Assembly (NCBI GenBank): GCA_002964805.2
Contig: PUDQ02000126.1
Span: forward strand, 39,168-103,167
Length of the DNA stretch: 64,000 nt
Source of the DNA: Trametes villosa
Lineage: Eukaryota > Basidiomycota > Agaricomycetes > Polyporales > Polyporaceae
Reading direction: 5' to 3'
Shown: piece by piece, positions 36,901 through 47,435 of the stretch
How the letters are laid out: each line of letters begins with the position of its first letter
How positions within the stretch are numbered: position 1 is the first letter of the stretch
Position numbers and translations under genes: made by a program
The notes under the pieces: generated by a model
Database searches by the model: none
What the model was told of the DNA's origin: nothing
Seen by the model: only the letters and a program-made list of their open reading frames with translations

Positions 36901-39152
36901 GTTGGCTGCAGGTCGAGGCCGAAGTTGACGTAGTCCCACTCGATGCCCTCGCGCGCGTACTCCTCCTGCTCGAGCACGAACATGTGGTGGTTGAAGAACT
37001 GCTGCAGCTTCTCGTTCGTGTAGTTGATGAGCAGCTGCTCGTACCCGTTAATGTCGAAGATCTCGAAACCAGCGATATCGAGCACGCCGATGAAGGTCGA
37101 CTTAGAGGAGGGCCGGTCAAGTGCGCGGTTGACACGGTCGACGAGCATACCGAAGGACTTCTCGTATAGCGTCTTGCAGAGCGCCGAGAGCTCGTCAAGG
37201 GCTTGCTGCCGTGTGCGCGCCTGCGTGACCCATTCTCGCCCAGCCAATACTCGTGGTCGGAGGACGCCCTTTGTGAACTCCGTGAGCGGGATGCCGAGCA
37301 AGTGGCAAACCCTCTCCGCTTGGGAAGGATCAGGCATGACCGCGTCGTCAGATCGTGTGGACGTGATGACGATGTTACCGATGTGCAAGATGGCGGCCAC
37401 CACGCGGAAGAGATCGAGCTGCTCGGCGGCAGTGAACCCTACGGTATCCAGTGCGTTCTGACCGTGTGTGAGCATGGGTTTGAGGATTGTCGTGATTTAC
37501 GGCACCTACCTTCAAGAGGTTCCACTCCTCACGGTCGTCGATACCATCAACTTCTCGCCGGCTCTTGTTCAGGTACTCGTAGTCCTCAACGTCACCATCG
37601 AGCAGCAGCGTTTCTGTACGACGGTTAGATAGTACGAGGAAATAGACAAAAAGCGCAATTACCTTTCAGGCTCCCACCGCCCTCCATGAGCTGGTAGAAC
37701 ACATGGAAGCTACGCTCGGCTTCACTCCGGACGACCACCCGACTCTTCTCGAGCAGGTACCAGTCGATGTTCGCGCCTGCAATGCTACCATCCGGCGAGA
37801 AGCTGATCCGAATGAACTTTCCGAACCGACTGGAGTTGTTGTTCCTCTGAGTTTGCGCGTTACCAAATGCTTCGAGAATAGGGTTGGCCTGGAGGATCTG
37901 CCTCTCAAGAAGCCCGAGGCGGCCCTTCGCGTTCAAGTTGAAGCCAGATCCTGACGCGCTCATAGAGGTGCCCTTAGTGTGTTTGCGGAAGGAGCTGCTG
38001 CGGGGAAGGCCGACAGTAGGGACCACAGTGTTGAATGCGTTCGGCCCAGAGAGGGAGGGAGACTGAGAGTGTGAGGGTGTAGCCGGGGCAAGCGCGTCCG
38101 TAGCAATGGACGCCAAGTACTGGATGACCTTCTTGGTGCTCTCTGTCTTACCCGCACCGGACTCGCCGCTGGTGTGCAATTATTCAGCGTGCGTGCCAGT
38201 CATTGGTAGGACAGACATACGTGATGAGGATACTCTGGTTCTCGCGCTCTTCACCCATGTTCACCCAAGCGCGTTCCGCGATGGCGAATATGTGGGGCGG
38301 ATTCTCGTCGCGACGCTTGCCGCGGTATTGGTGGACGATCGCATCGGAGTAGAGAGGTAGTGGCTGGTATGGGTTGACAGCGACCAAGAATAGCCCTGAA
38401 TAGGTCTGCGAAGAAGTCCGGGGTCAATTAGTCGATGCACAGAGGACGTGGTAGGGGAGGCATATGTGTGGACAGCATGCAGGCAGAACAATCCGTTACA
38501 TCTCAAGCAGCCTCGCTAACATGCACACTTAGGTACCGTTTACTAGCCGTGCAGGCTTACGGTTGGGCATACCAATCAGTGGCACGGTACGGATCCGTAC
38601 GGTATTCAGAACGGGTACAAGCCAGCGGAACATGCAACACCTTCACACTAACAGGCATACGTGCAGTGTGCATATACGCGACCACGCACGGATGTGGCAC
38701 GAGTTCGTATGCATACAAGTGCTGCGAGAGTGTGCCTTGCTATCTGTCGGACTATTGACCGAATTTATGGGACATACGTATATTGAGCCGGAGCCATATC
38801 GCAGGCGAAGGTTGTGGACCACGCTCGCTTCGTTGAGAAATGTGAGGTCCGCGATGTCGTCGACGCGATCGAACTTGGGAGGATTCATCTTGGATAGTGC
38901 GTAGAGGGGAAGCTTGCGGATCTAGGGGAAGGGTGAGGACTACATATGTAACGGATAAATTACGCAGCAACATACCTCTCCTCCAGCAGCCATGACCACT
39001 TCACCCGTGTCATCTTCTTCCTTTACGACCCAACCTGCGAGGTAGCCGTCTTTGTCGTCGGGAACCCAGACCCATTTCTTCTCGTTGAACTCTGCCTGAG
39101 CGGCAGCGGCCCGGGCTGCTTCTGCGCTCTGGGATGGCCTCGGAGCCGGCAT
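30949..39152 (-). CDS. Conventional (class II) myosin heavy chain
   Basis: The start MPAPRPSQ (39,152) is followed by the myosin N-terminal SH3-like domain ([17 protein letters not shown]). The motor contains [17 protein letters not shown], the P-loop GESGAGKT (about 38,145-38,167), switch [11 protein letters not shown], switch [10 protein letters not shown] and [16 protein letters not shown] converter/IQ region has [14 protein letters not shown] near 35,950, followed by the invariant-type [10 protein letters not shown]. From about 35,860 to the stop (30,949) the protein is one very long heptad-type coiled coil rich in Glu, Lys, Leu and Arg, ending SPVSSPRKQ. More than 15 short introns give an estimated 2,300-2,400 residues. 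It forms bipolar or dimeric motors for cytokinesis and septation. Odd points are a long Ser/Pro/Thr-rich insert in motor loop 1 and one 372-bp intron. Confidence 0.93.
38406..38777 (-). other. Unusually long intron in the myosin motor
   Basis: The donor gtatgt follows ...GSIY and the acceptor cgcag precedes [13 protein letters not shown]. At 372 bp it is about six times the usual intron length in this window. It includes the perfect 14-bp palindrome gtacggatccgtac near 38,587. No coding content is recognised. Confidence 0.7.
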
Positions 39153-39655
39153 AGTGAGCGCCGAGATCCCTGAGGGTATGAGAGCGGAAGCGAGAGGCAG
39201 GGGAGAGAGGGAGGAGGAGGAGGTGGACGGCGGAGGTTCGCTTGGGAGACGCGTCTGGGGATGCCTTATTTGGCACTTTAGGCGACCGCTCTACACGCTA
39301 GGCGCCCATTAACGCGACCGCCTACATTTTTCTCTTGTTTTCTTCGAGGACGCGCAGAGTCCATACCAGTTGATCTGTCAGTGAAGGAACACCAGAATGT
39401 TGTGGATAAGGGAGAAAGAGGTCCGCTGTCGCGGCGATCCAACGTCGTGGAGGGGGTAGTATGCGTGGGGCTAGGGGATAGCACCGACATACGTGTCCCC
39501 CTAACTGCGTCGCCAGCCGCCCTATCAATACGCCTGATTAAAACCCATGGTATTTAGCTGCTACTGAAGCTAGGTGACCTCTGAGATCTGAACGCTACCG
39601 TCGGCGGGCAAAGACAGAGCGCCACCGACGCGACGCGACGCGACGAGGGCACGTG
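39153..39655. other. Divergent promoter region, myosin and disordered-protein gene
   Basis: About 500 bp between the two start codons. There is no clear TATA box. A run of gacgcgacgcgacgcgac near 39,629-39,646 is a small direct repeat just upstream of the + strand start. Confidence 0.45.
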
Positions 39656-41617
39656 ATGCAACCCGACCGCGCGAAAGTGAAAGGCTCTTGCTCTCCCTCG
39701 CTCGCCCTCCTCCTCCCCCTCCTCCGTCCTTGCCCGCAGTGCACGCCTTCTCTGCCTGACCAGACCTACGACGCGCATCTGCGCCACCCGCTCAGCTCCC
39801 TCTGGCAGTCGTACGCTCAAGACCCGCGCGCTTCCAAGTCAAGTCGCGTCTGGATGGTAGAGGACGAAAATACGAGCGTGTTCCAGGTGCCACAGAGCTC
39901 CCAGCCACCTGGTTTCCACGAAATACGACGCGACCTTTTTCCCCCCGACTCTGACCGCAGAGAACCCTTGGTCTCCTACCACGACGCAAATGCGTCCAAT
40001 GCCCGGAAGCTGATATTGTGCTCCACGAATGGTGCGCTGCCTTCTCTACGTGCACTCACTGTCTCATGGCCGTCTCCTGCAGCGGCAGTCCCAAAACCAT
40101 CCAGCTCTTCTGCAAAGACACCCTCCGTGGACACTACCACCCCACGAAACCCGGGCAATACCAGCCACCGCGCACACCAGTCGAGGCACACCGTATTCCT
40201 TCCAGAGACGCAGGACCCCGAAGCGCGCGATGCAAAGCATGAATTCTACGGTAGAGTGGGCACCATGCACGATGTTGTCTCCGCGGTATCTCGCCTGAAG
40301 GCCGCCAGGAATCCTACATTCAAAGGAAACCTGGCGGCGCACAAGAGCACATCCATCAAGCGCAGCCGCACTACGGGAGACATCCCGACCGCCCCACAAG
40401 CACCGCAGGCAAAGCCCAGCGTAACGAAGAGCCGGTCAATCGATTCTCATGCTACCTCGTCCCGCAAACGGCCCGCGAGCGAGGACCCGATGGACGAGGA
40501 CGAACCCGTGGCTGGTCCCTCCCGACACTCCCGCAGTCCAGCCCTGCCCGACTACATCATGGCCGCAGGGAATGGCTTGTCGGACGAGGACGACGGCATG
40601 CCATCTAGCACACCTACCCCTCCGCCCAAGCAGCGCCTCCCGAAGTCGCGCGCCTCCGCCGCGGCCTCGTCCTCGTCCCGGTCGAAGGGCAAGGGTCGCC
40701 AATATCCGGCGTTCTCAGAGTCGCCCACCAGCCTCTCCCAGGCTCCGCTTTCCCGGTCGAACTCCGAAGACCCCTCTTTGTCATACGGCACCACTCGCAG
40801 CGACTTTCCATCTCCCGTCGAGATCAGTCAGGGTGCGAGCTCCCAAGGCCCGACGAAAGAGCGTTCTCTCAGCCCTATCATACCCTCCCCCGTAGCGCTC
40901 GCGCAGCAGTCCGCATCCGCGCTCGCTATGCCGCCGCCTCCAGTCCCCGCCCGAGTGTCCTCCCAACATGCCCCGGTGTCCGTGTTCACCAACTCACAAA
41001 CCACGCCGTCGCAGCATTCCCAAGCCCCGGGGTCCTCCCGCCTCCCACCCAACTTCACCCAATCACCCGCTCTCTCCCACCCCTACGTCCCGCCCTCCTT
41101 CTCCCAAGGTCCCTCGTCCCAGCACGCCGCCCCTCCACGCGCGTCGCAGAGGCGCCCTCCGCCGCTCGGTATGCGCCCTGCCGGGGGTTACGGGGCCGCG
41201 GGCAAGTACCAAGTGCCGAAAGGACCCGCGAAGACGACACGAGGATCCATACCGCCATTCAAGACTCCTTCGATGACGCGCGGTGCGGTCTGCGCCGTCT
41301 CTGCGACACACATAGGAGTCCATCCAGCTGCGGTTACCGGCGCTAGCGCAGCCCTTGCCCCAGCACAGAGGAGCGTCTCGCCTGTTGTCCCCGACCCACC
41401 CCCGTTCGTAGCACCCGCGAGCGGCTCATCGGAGAACCCAGTCCCGCACACAGAGGACGCATGTCCGCTCGCGATGTCCGCGCGTCGGCCGGAACCCAGC
41501 GACGCCATGGACGTGGACAACGCAGGGCCGGAGGAGGCGGACTCAAGCTACGACGTGTCGTTCGAATGGACCCCCGAGGAAATGGACAATGCGATGAGGA
41601 ACGCAGGTGCCCTGTAG
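39656..41617 (+). CDS. Large Ser/Pro-rich disordered protein, unknown function
   Basis: One uninterrupted frame of about 653 codons from the ATG at 39,656 to the stop at 41,617. Composition is dominated by Ser, Pro, Ala, Arg and Gln, with basic patches (SSRKRPASEDP), many SP/TP sites and Gln-Ser-Ser stretches, so most of it should be unstructured. An acidic/aromatic patch near the start (MVEDENTSVFQVP) and the ending VSFEWTPEEMDNAMRNAGAL are the most conserved-looking parts; the ending could be a short binding helix. I do not recognise the family. The first 60 or so codons are low-confidence; the in-frame ATG at 39,854 is an alternative start. It is divergent from myosin. Confidence 0.65.
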   Translation: MQPDRAKVKGSCSPSLALLLPLLRPCPQCTPSLPDQTYDAHLRHPLSSLWQSYAQDPRASKSSRVWMVEDENTSVFQVPQSSQPPGFHEIRRDLFPPDSDRREPLVSYHDANASNARKLILCSTNGALPSLRALTVSWPSPAAAVPKPSSSSAKTPSVDTTTPRNPGNTSHRAHQSRHTVFLPETQDPEARDAKHEFYGRVGTMHDVVSAVSRLKAARNPTFKGNLAAHKSTSIKRSRTTGDIPTAPQAPQAKPSVTKSRSIDSHATSSRKRPASEDPMDEDEPVAGPSRHSRSPALPDYIMAAGNGLSDEDDGMPSSTPTPPPKQRLPKSRASAAASSSSRSKGKGRQYPAFSESPTSLSQAPLSRSNSEDPSLSYGTTRSDFPSPVEISQGASSQGPTKERSLSPIIPSPVALAQQSASALAMPPPPVPARVSSQHAPVSVFTNSQTTPSQHSQAPGSSRLPPNFTQSPALSHPYVPPSFSQGPSSQHAAPPRASQRRPPPLGMRPAGGYGAAGKYQVPKGPAKTTRGSIPPFKTPSMTRGAVCAVSATHIGVHPAAVTGASAALAPAQRSVSPVVPDPPPFVAPASGSSENPVPHTEDACPLAMSARRPEPSDAMDVDNAGPEEADSSYDVSFEWTPEEMDNAMRNAGAL

Positions 41618-42730
41618 CGGAGGCTACGCTCGTCCTCATGTTTGTATCGACTCCGCTTGCGAGTGCTCTACTAGCCTCTAGTCTCGACTGTGTCTATTCG
41701 GTTCCCTCTCACCCGTAGGACAGGAGTCGCACGTAATACCTCCCCTCTCACCGCGCAATTGTATTATACCGCCCAACCAGCTCTCCACTGGAAATGTATT
41801 CTGTACGTCACCCGCAATCCTCACCGGTCACCCGTCTGCTCATCTAACGCCGTTCCTCTCGCAGACTTTGTTGATCAGACTGCTCTCTGTGGCACAACGC
41901 ACCGATAATCGCTCGTCGTTCTTGTGGACTGCGGGACGATCCACGCCTGCTCGACGGCAAACTTGGAAGCCCTGCCAAACCCCGTCGCGCTACCCCCAAT
42001 GTGCAGCAAGATGGCCGGCGGTCATAAGATGCAAGAGTCTGAGCGCCAAGGTGCGGACCAAGGCCCTTTTTCCAGCGGGGCGCTAGTGCAATCGACGATC
42101 CTAGGTGTCACTCTACTGAAAGCTGAGCACATAGGGGACGCCGTGGCCCTCTTCGGTTCGACGACAGCGCTCAACGTAAGAGGTGCCGTTCGTGGGCGCG
42201 ATGGTAAGCGAGGAGTATGTTCAGCTGAGCCACCTTCCACCTGATCGCCGTGTGATCCTCTTGCGGTACCTCTGCGAGGATGAGCTCCCTCTCTCGGTAT
42301 TGACTTAGCAAGCTCAGAACTGGTGATATACCTCGCTAAGACATACCGAAGGTACTAGCCAGGCTCGCTAACAAGTGTCTGACTTTGTCAAGCTCATAGC
42401 ACGTCCCTACGGAGAGCTCGCCCGGAGGTGAGCCCACGTTTCGTACACGTCGCACGCGATCTAACCGGCCCCTTCCATTGCCAGTGTCAACAACTGTGTA
42501 GTAGTATGGCGTGCACCCTCGAACTCTGCCCTCCTCCGCTGCCATGAGACAGCAAGGCCGGAGCCCATGTCAATGGGCGAACGTCCTCGAGTCCGGCACT
42601 CTCTCCCTCCGTATCCCATCGTGACCACGGTCGCCTTCAACCGGCAACACAGAAGCCCCATGTTCATTCTGGGATAGCGCCCTACAACGGCGGAGCTAGC
42701 GAATGCTCTCCAGTGCACCGCCTCCTAGTG
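41618..42730. other. Upstream region of lectin 2
   Basis: About 1.1 kb with no supported gene; the longest frames (up to 106 codons) overlap on both strands without motifs. It probably holds the 3' end of the disordered-protein transcript and the control region of lectin 2. Confidence 0.4.
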
Positions 42731-42738
42731 TATAAAAG
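42731..42738 (+). promoter_or_regulatory. TATA box of lectin 2
   Basis: TATAAAAG lies 79 bp before the start codon, equivalent to the element upstream of lectin 1. Confidence 0.75.
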
Positions 42739-42761
42739 ACGACGCGAGCCCAACGAAATCC

Positions 42762-42775
42762 TCAGGCTCCTGCTC
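42762..42775 (+). promoter_or_regulatory. Conserved 14-mer near the lectin 2 start of transcription
   Basis: TCAGGCTCCTGCTC begins 31 bp after the start of the TATA box. The same word at the same spacing occurs upstream of lectin 1. Confidence 0.6.
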
Positions 42776-42816
42776 TCTTCTACTCTCTAACAACCCTTCC
42801 AAATCACTCACGCACA

Positions 42817-43731
42817 ATGCAAAGCTACGTCACCACCTCTGCCGTCGGCGGCCTCGACGGCCACATCTTCCAGGACGTCTACATCCGCGTCGACGACGGT
42901 GAGCCCGACCTCGAGCCTCTCACCCTCAACGCATACAGCCAACTAACCCGAATCATCCCGCAGGCAACATCGTCATCGACAGCTTCAGTGCGTCCGCCCC
43001 ACCGACGTGCTTGGCTCTGTCACCCTGACACGCATCATTCTGCAGAGAAAGAAAAGCTCGACCTGAACCACCCCATCCAGAAGATCACCGTCTCCCACGG
43101 CTGGATCGTACGTCCCATCCGGCATATCCTTCATGAGCAGCACTCTGACTGTATTCACTGGAATTATCCGTCAGGTCGACGGCATCGCCGTCACCTACCA
43201 GCTCGCCGGTGGCGCGTCGTCCACGCTCGACCACGGCAGCCAGTTCGGCAACCGTGCCACCGAGGTCGCTCTCAACGGTTCGCCCGCCTATTACATTGCA
43301 CGCTCAGCCACCGAGTACTGACCGAGACCGCACGTCCGACCGACAGAGAACGAGTGCCTCGCCGCGGTCTTCGGGCGCGCCGGGCCCCAGAGCTACTACA
43401 AGCGCGACATGGTGAACAACATCGGCTTCGTCATCTTCGACGCCGTCAAAGAGACTGTCCGCGTTGTGGGGGTACGATCTCATTCGCGTTTCTCGATCGA
43501 GTACACGGCGCACTAACAAATATCCCCCCAGCCGTTCGGCAACGGCAACCACTCGAACGACGGCAAGCCGTTCTACTGCTCCGACGTGCTCGCCTTCGGA
43601 GGGTTCGCCGAGAACACCGACCAGCGTATGTCTGATTGCACCATTACGGAGGGTAGCTCGCCGCTAACTTCACGAGCTGCGTAGTGGGCCTCTCCGGTTT
43701 GTTCTTCTACAAAGACGTCGCCAAGCGCTGA
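42817..43731 (+). CDS. Jacalin-type lectin 2
   Basis: The start MQSYVTTSAVGGLDG is followed by IFQDVYIRVDDG, NIVIDSF, QKITVSHGWIVDGIAVTY, a Gly/Ala/Ser turn, LDHGSQFG, CLAAVFGRAGPQSYYKRD, NNIGFVIFDAVKETVRVVG, PFGNGNHSNDGKPFYCSD and the end LSGLFFYKDVAKR (stop 43,731). About six introns interrupt it, with GT-AG ends that match those of lectin 1. The beta-prism, Gly-rich strand pattern supports a jacalin-related carbohydrate-binding protein of about 165-175 residues without a signal peptide. Clear differences from lectin 1 are confined to loops, so sugar specificity may differ. It converges with kinase-like gene A. Confidence 0.75.
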
Positions 43732-44133
43732 GTGCCGCGCGGGTCGGCGAGCGGAGCCCCAGGAACGTCGCTACGTCGCTGAAATCTGAAAGAGGTCACG
43801 TCTCGTATCGAATGTATAGCATGTAGGAGGAATGTGTACGAAGTCTGTAAACCTGCGTCGAATGTGCAAATAGCCTGTTTGTGATCTCACTAACTGCGGC
43901 GGTGTCGTCGGTTTGTCCTCGATGGTCGGTACGCGTACGGCAACTTCGGATGACCTACGACCTCGAACAACGGAGGACTAATGGGCGAAGCGCTGCCAGG
44001 GTCTACGTGGTCGACATTCAACATTCGAGTCACAGACATTGGTTACAATCCGGGCTATATCTAAGTGAGATACCTAGCAGTACAGTACCGCGACGACGCT
44101 CTGGAAGAGGGCGCAGTAGCGCCTGTTGCAGAC
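43732..44133. other. Convergent intergenic region
   Basis: 3' flanks of lectin 2 (+) and kinase-like gene A (-). No gene or repeat is seen. Confidence 0.5.
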
Positions 44134-46486
44134 CTAGAAAACGTCGCATTCCGGCCCATGCTTCTCAGCCTTGCAGCGTACACGTCTCTCCGGCAACTGT
44201 AGTGCAGCAGGGCATCAGACACAGCTCTCAATGCAGAGCAAGCCGCTACTTACCAGCCAGGTGAAGACGCGCCTCCACAAGCCGCTCAACTCCTCCAACA
44301 TCGCCCCGCGCCAGAGCCCCTCGGAACGCCCCGGCATCTGTGCAAAGTCGAAGTCGATGACGACCACGCGGTCTGCACCACCTTCGTCCCGCACGAGCAG
44401 CAAGTTGCGCATGACGTTCAGGTTGCGATAGTCGCACATGTCGCCGTGCAACACGTAGGAGCCATGCACATAGGTAAGGGCGCGCACCGCCGACTCGGCG
44501 CGACGGTATGTGATGTTCGCGACCGATATTTCCTCGGCGTTGGGGAGGTATTCCAAGACAAGCGCTGCCGCAAAAGAGCCGTCCTCGAAGATCGGGGAGA
44601 CCCACACCGGGCCTTTGCCGGACTGTGCGCCGCTGCTCTGATAGGTTTGCCTTATGACTGCAATGGCAGCATATACGTGGGCCGGGGAAAGTTCGATCCA
44701 GCCGTAGCAGTAGGGCACTACGCCGGCTGTGCAGGCGCCATGATGCAGGAGGTGCGCGTATGCGTCGCACTCGATATTGAAGCGTTCCCTAGAGCTCTTG
44801 TAATCGTCCACAGAGGGCGGTCGATCTTTACTGAACTAGGCAGAAACATATCAGGGTCAGCCTCATGTGCGAGAACAGTGATGATGCGGTTGCGCGTACG
44901 ATCTTCAAAATGCGGACTTCTGTTCCGATGCGGACACGCAAGAGCGCATGTGAGGCAGAAGGTCGCACGTGCTCCAGAAACTCGATGGCAGTCTCTGAGG
45001 GGAGCTGAGGAAGAGGCGGAGGGAGTACATGGTTTGGGAAGCCAGAAGACATCGCCATACCCCGGTATCGGCCTTCGTATCCGAGTCGCAGGGGACATGG
45101 GCCATACCACTTGTATAAGACGCTATTCGGTTCGGCCATCTCTCGCAAAGCTTGTAGGTACTCTTTGGTATCGTATTGATGATCGCTTCTAGATTCGGGA
45201 ACGAGATTGCTGAGGGGTGGCGACCAGCTGAACAGGTTGACCTCCGGATACGAGAGGAAGATGTGTAGCGTCTCGTCCTGAACACCGCTGGATGACGGCC
45301 GCGGGATGCTGGTCAGTGACTCGTGAATCCGAGGCGACGGCTGAGCCACTGGTGCAACACGTCGAGTGTCAAGTGGATGTATTAGGACGACGTTCTCGTC
45401 CGCAGCTTGAAAGCCTATGAAGGAGTCCGGGATCTGAAACAAGCGTGAATGAAAGCCGTTATTAATAGTCATAACGCGTAGGTCGTCAATACTGACGAGC
45501 CTCTCATACAACAAGTGCCACCCCTGGGCCAGCTCCGCAAGTAGGCTCTGTCTCGAAATCGTGGCCTCCGCAAGGTTGGTTGCGCTATCAAGGGGATGAT
45601 CGGAGCAGATGGAACGGCTGAAGCCTACCCATACGACGCGGCGTTCTTCGCTGGTGAGCAAGATGTCGTACTGATGCGGCAGTGTTCCATAGAGAACATG
45701 AGCTGCATGGATGTTGTACAGCGCCCGCAGGGCCTGCTCGGCGTGCTCCAGTGAGACGTTATGGATGGTGAGCACTTCAGCGTTCTGGAAATCCTCCAGG
45801 AGTATCGCGTGTGCGTGTAGAGCACTGCGACTCGCGACGACGTCTCTGACGCCCTGAGATGTGCCCGGGGAGGTCAGTAATACGTCGATGAATGACTGAT
45901 CAACTTCTATCCATCCATAGCAGCGCGGTACGACACCGGACTCGGAGGTGTTGTGGTGACGGAAACGAGCGTAAGCAGCGGCCTCCCTCTGAAAACGTGC
46001 TGCAGCTTGGCCCGAATCGCCCAGGAACTTCGGAGGACGTTTGCTCAGCTGATCAGTTAAGGCAGGGCAAAGGAGTCTTACAAGCTTCAAGGCATGAGTG
46101 ACGCTTCCTATGAGGACTCGACAGATGATAGTGGATGAGGAGGTGTGTATCGTCTCCACAAACGTGGTGGTTTGCCCTGGGCATGTAAATTGAGGCAACG
46201 GCGAGATATTCTCCGCGACGGAAGCGAGCGGAAGGCTTTCGTTTTCCATAGCAGGATCGCCAAGTAGAAATGGGTTGCTCCGACCACATGCGAAGTGTAA
46301 CGGGTTGAGGCCCGTCTTCATAGCCTGAGTACGCGCCGCCTCCTTCACTCTGTCGGGTAAGGATTCGTCGGCTTGGAGAAGAGGAGGATGAATGCTGAGT
46401 GCATGCGAGACGCCGGAGAGATCCCATGGGGACAACTCAGGATAGCTTTTGAGAATGTATGATGAGATGTTGAGTGCTTTGTACAT
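44134..46486 (-). CDS. Two-module kinase-like protein A (pseudokinase + kinase-like)
   Basis: The start MYKALNISSYI (46,486) is chosen because upstream frame sequence overlaps RPL38 and its promoter. Module 1 has a beta-3 type lysine (HALKLVRLL), a helix with REAAAYARFRHH, VVPRCYGWIEV and then degenerate catalytic positions: VLYGTLPHQYDILL and VVWVGFSRS. Module 2 repeats the plan with VRILKIV, NIECDAYAHLLHHGA, VVPYCYGWIEL, an intact VLHGDMCDYRNLNV (about 44,440) and VVVIDFDFAQ (about 44,350). After an intron it ends LPERRVRC...CDVF at 44,134. Kinase-like proteins with this HGD/DFD pattern are numerous in Polyporales; the double module is unusual. A 63-bp stretch at 45,434-45,496 looks like an intron that keeps the frame. 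Substrate and activity are unknown. Confidence 0.75.
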
Positions 46487-46687
46487 CGTCTGTGCAATGG
46501 TCCAGGATGAGGATGGCGCGCGAACCACAGCACCTGCCGCGTTCGGATGTGTGCTTGAGCGCTTGCTATGTTCGGCAACATCCGCAACTGTACAGTTTCC
46601 CGATCTGGATCTCAGCCACCGAGGGAATGCCGGGGAGAGAACAGCGACGGGCAAGGGCACCGACACGGTGATCAAGACTTCGACAAA

Positions 46688-47138
46688 ATGGTGCGCCCCG
46701 TCCTGCTCGCTCAACTCGTCAACACGTCCCGTTGACTCTCCGTACGACGTCCCACAGCCCAAGGAAATCCGCGACATCAAGCAGTTTATCGACATCGCCC
46801 GGAGAAAGGATGCGAAGGGTGCGTTTCCTCATGTCCGGATTCCTCTGCTGCAAGACCACGGAGGTTAACACGGTGTCCCCGGCGCACAGAGGCACGCATA
46901 AAGAAGGTCGCGTCGCGGGTACCCGGTGGCAAGCTCAAGACCAAGTTCAAGATCCGGTGCACGCGCTACCTCTACACCCTCTCCCTCGACGACCCCGAGA
47001 AGGCGGAGAAGCTCAAGCAGAGCCTCCCCCCTGGTGCGTCCCCCGCCCTTCCCCCCTACTCACCTCCGCTCACGTCTCGTCGCCCGCCGCGCAGGTCTCA
47101 ACGTCCAGGAGGTCAACGACACGCCCAAAAAGAAGTAA
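46688..47138 (+). CDS. RPL38: 60S ribosomal protein L38 (eL38)
   Basis: The first coding exon is only the ATG (46,688-46,690); an intron to 46,757 follows directly. The next exon reads [20 protein letters not shown]; exon 3 (46,890-47,033) reads [19 protein letters not shown] and [13 protein letters not shown]; the last exon from 47,095 ends [12 protein letters not shown] at 47,138. The total of about 83 residues matches the family length. It is a structural protein of the large ribosomal subunit. It diverges from kinase-like gene A (about 200 bp between start codons). Confidence 0.96.
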
Positions 47139-47435
47139 ACGGCCTGCCCCTCTCCCGGGCCGTTTGACTTGCTCTGCCGCTCTGCTGTCGCCGTCGCCGT
47201 CCGGGCCGCTGTCGTCCTCTGCTATGCCGTGGATCGCCCTCGGGCGGCGCTGCCGTATGGGAATGTATGCTCCTCCACGCCTATCCTAATATGCATGCAT
47301 GGCACCCCACTGTACCCATAGTCCTCTCTTACGGGTGTACCACCTTCGGGTCATATGACGGAATCAACGCGCTCTCGCATCTCGCACGCCTCGACCTGTT
47401 CGACTCCCTTCCGCGATCCGACTCTGGGTGAGATG

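Noticed and set aside
44828..46795. Kinase-like A start at 46,795
   Set aside because: The extension would run antisense through the RPL38 second exon and promoter; the sequence before MYKALNISS has no match in paralogue B.
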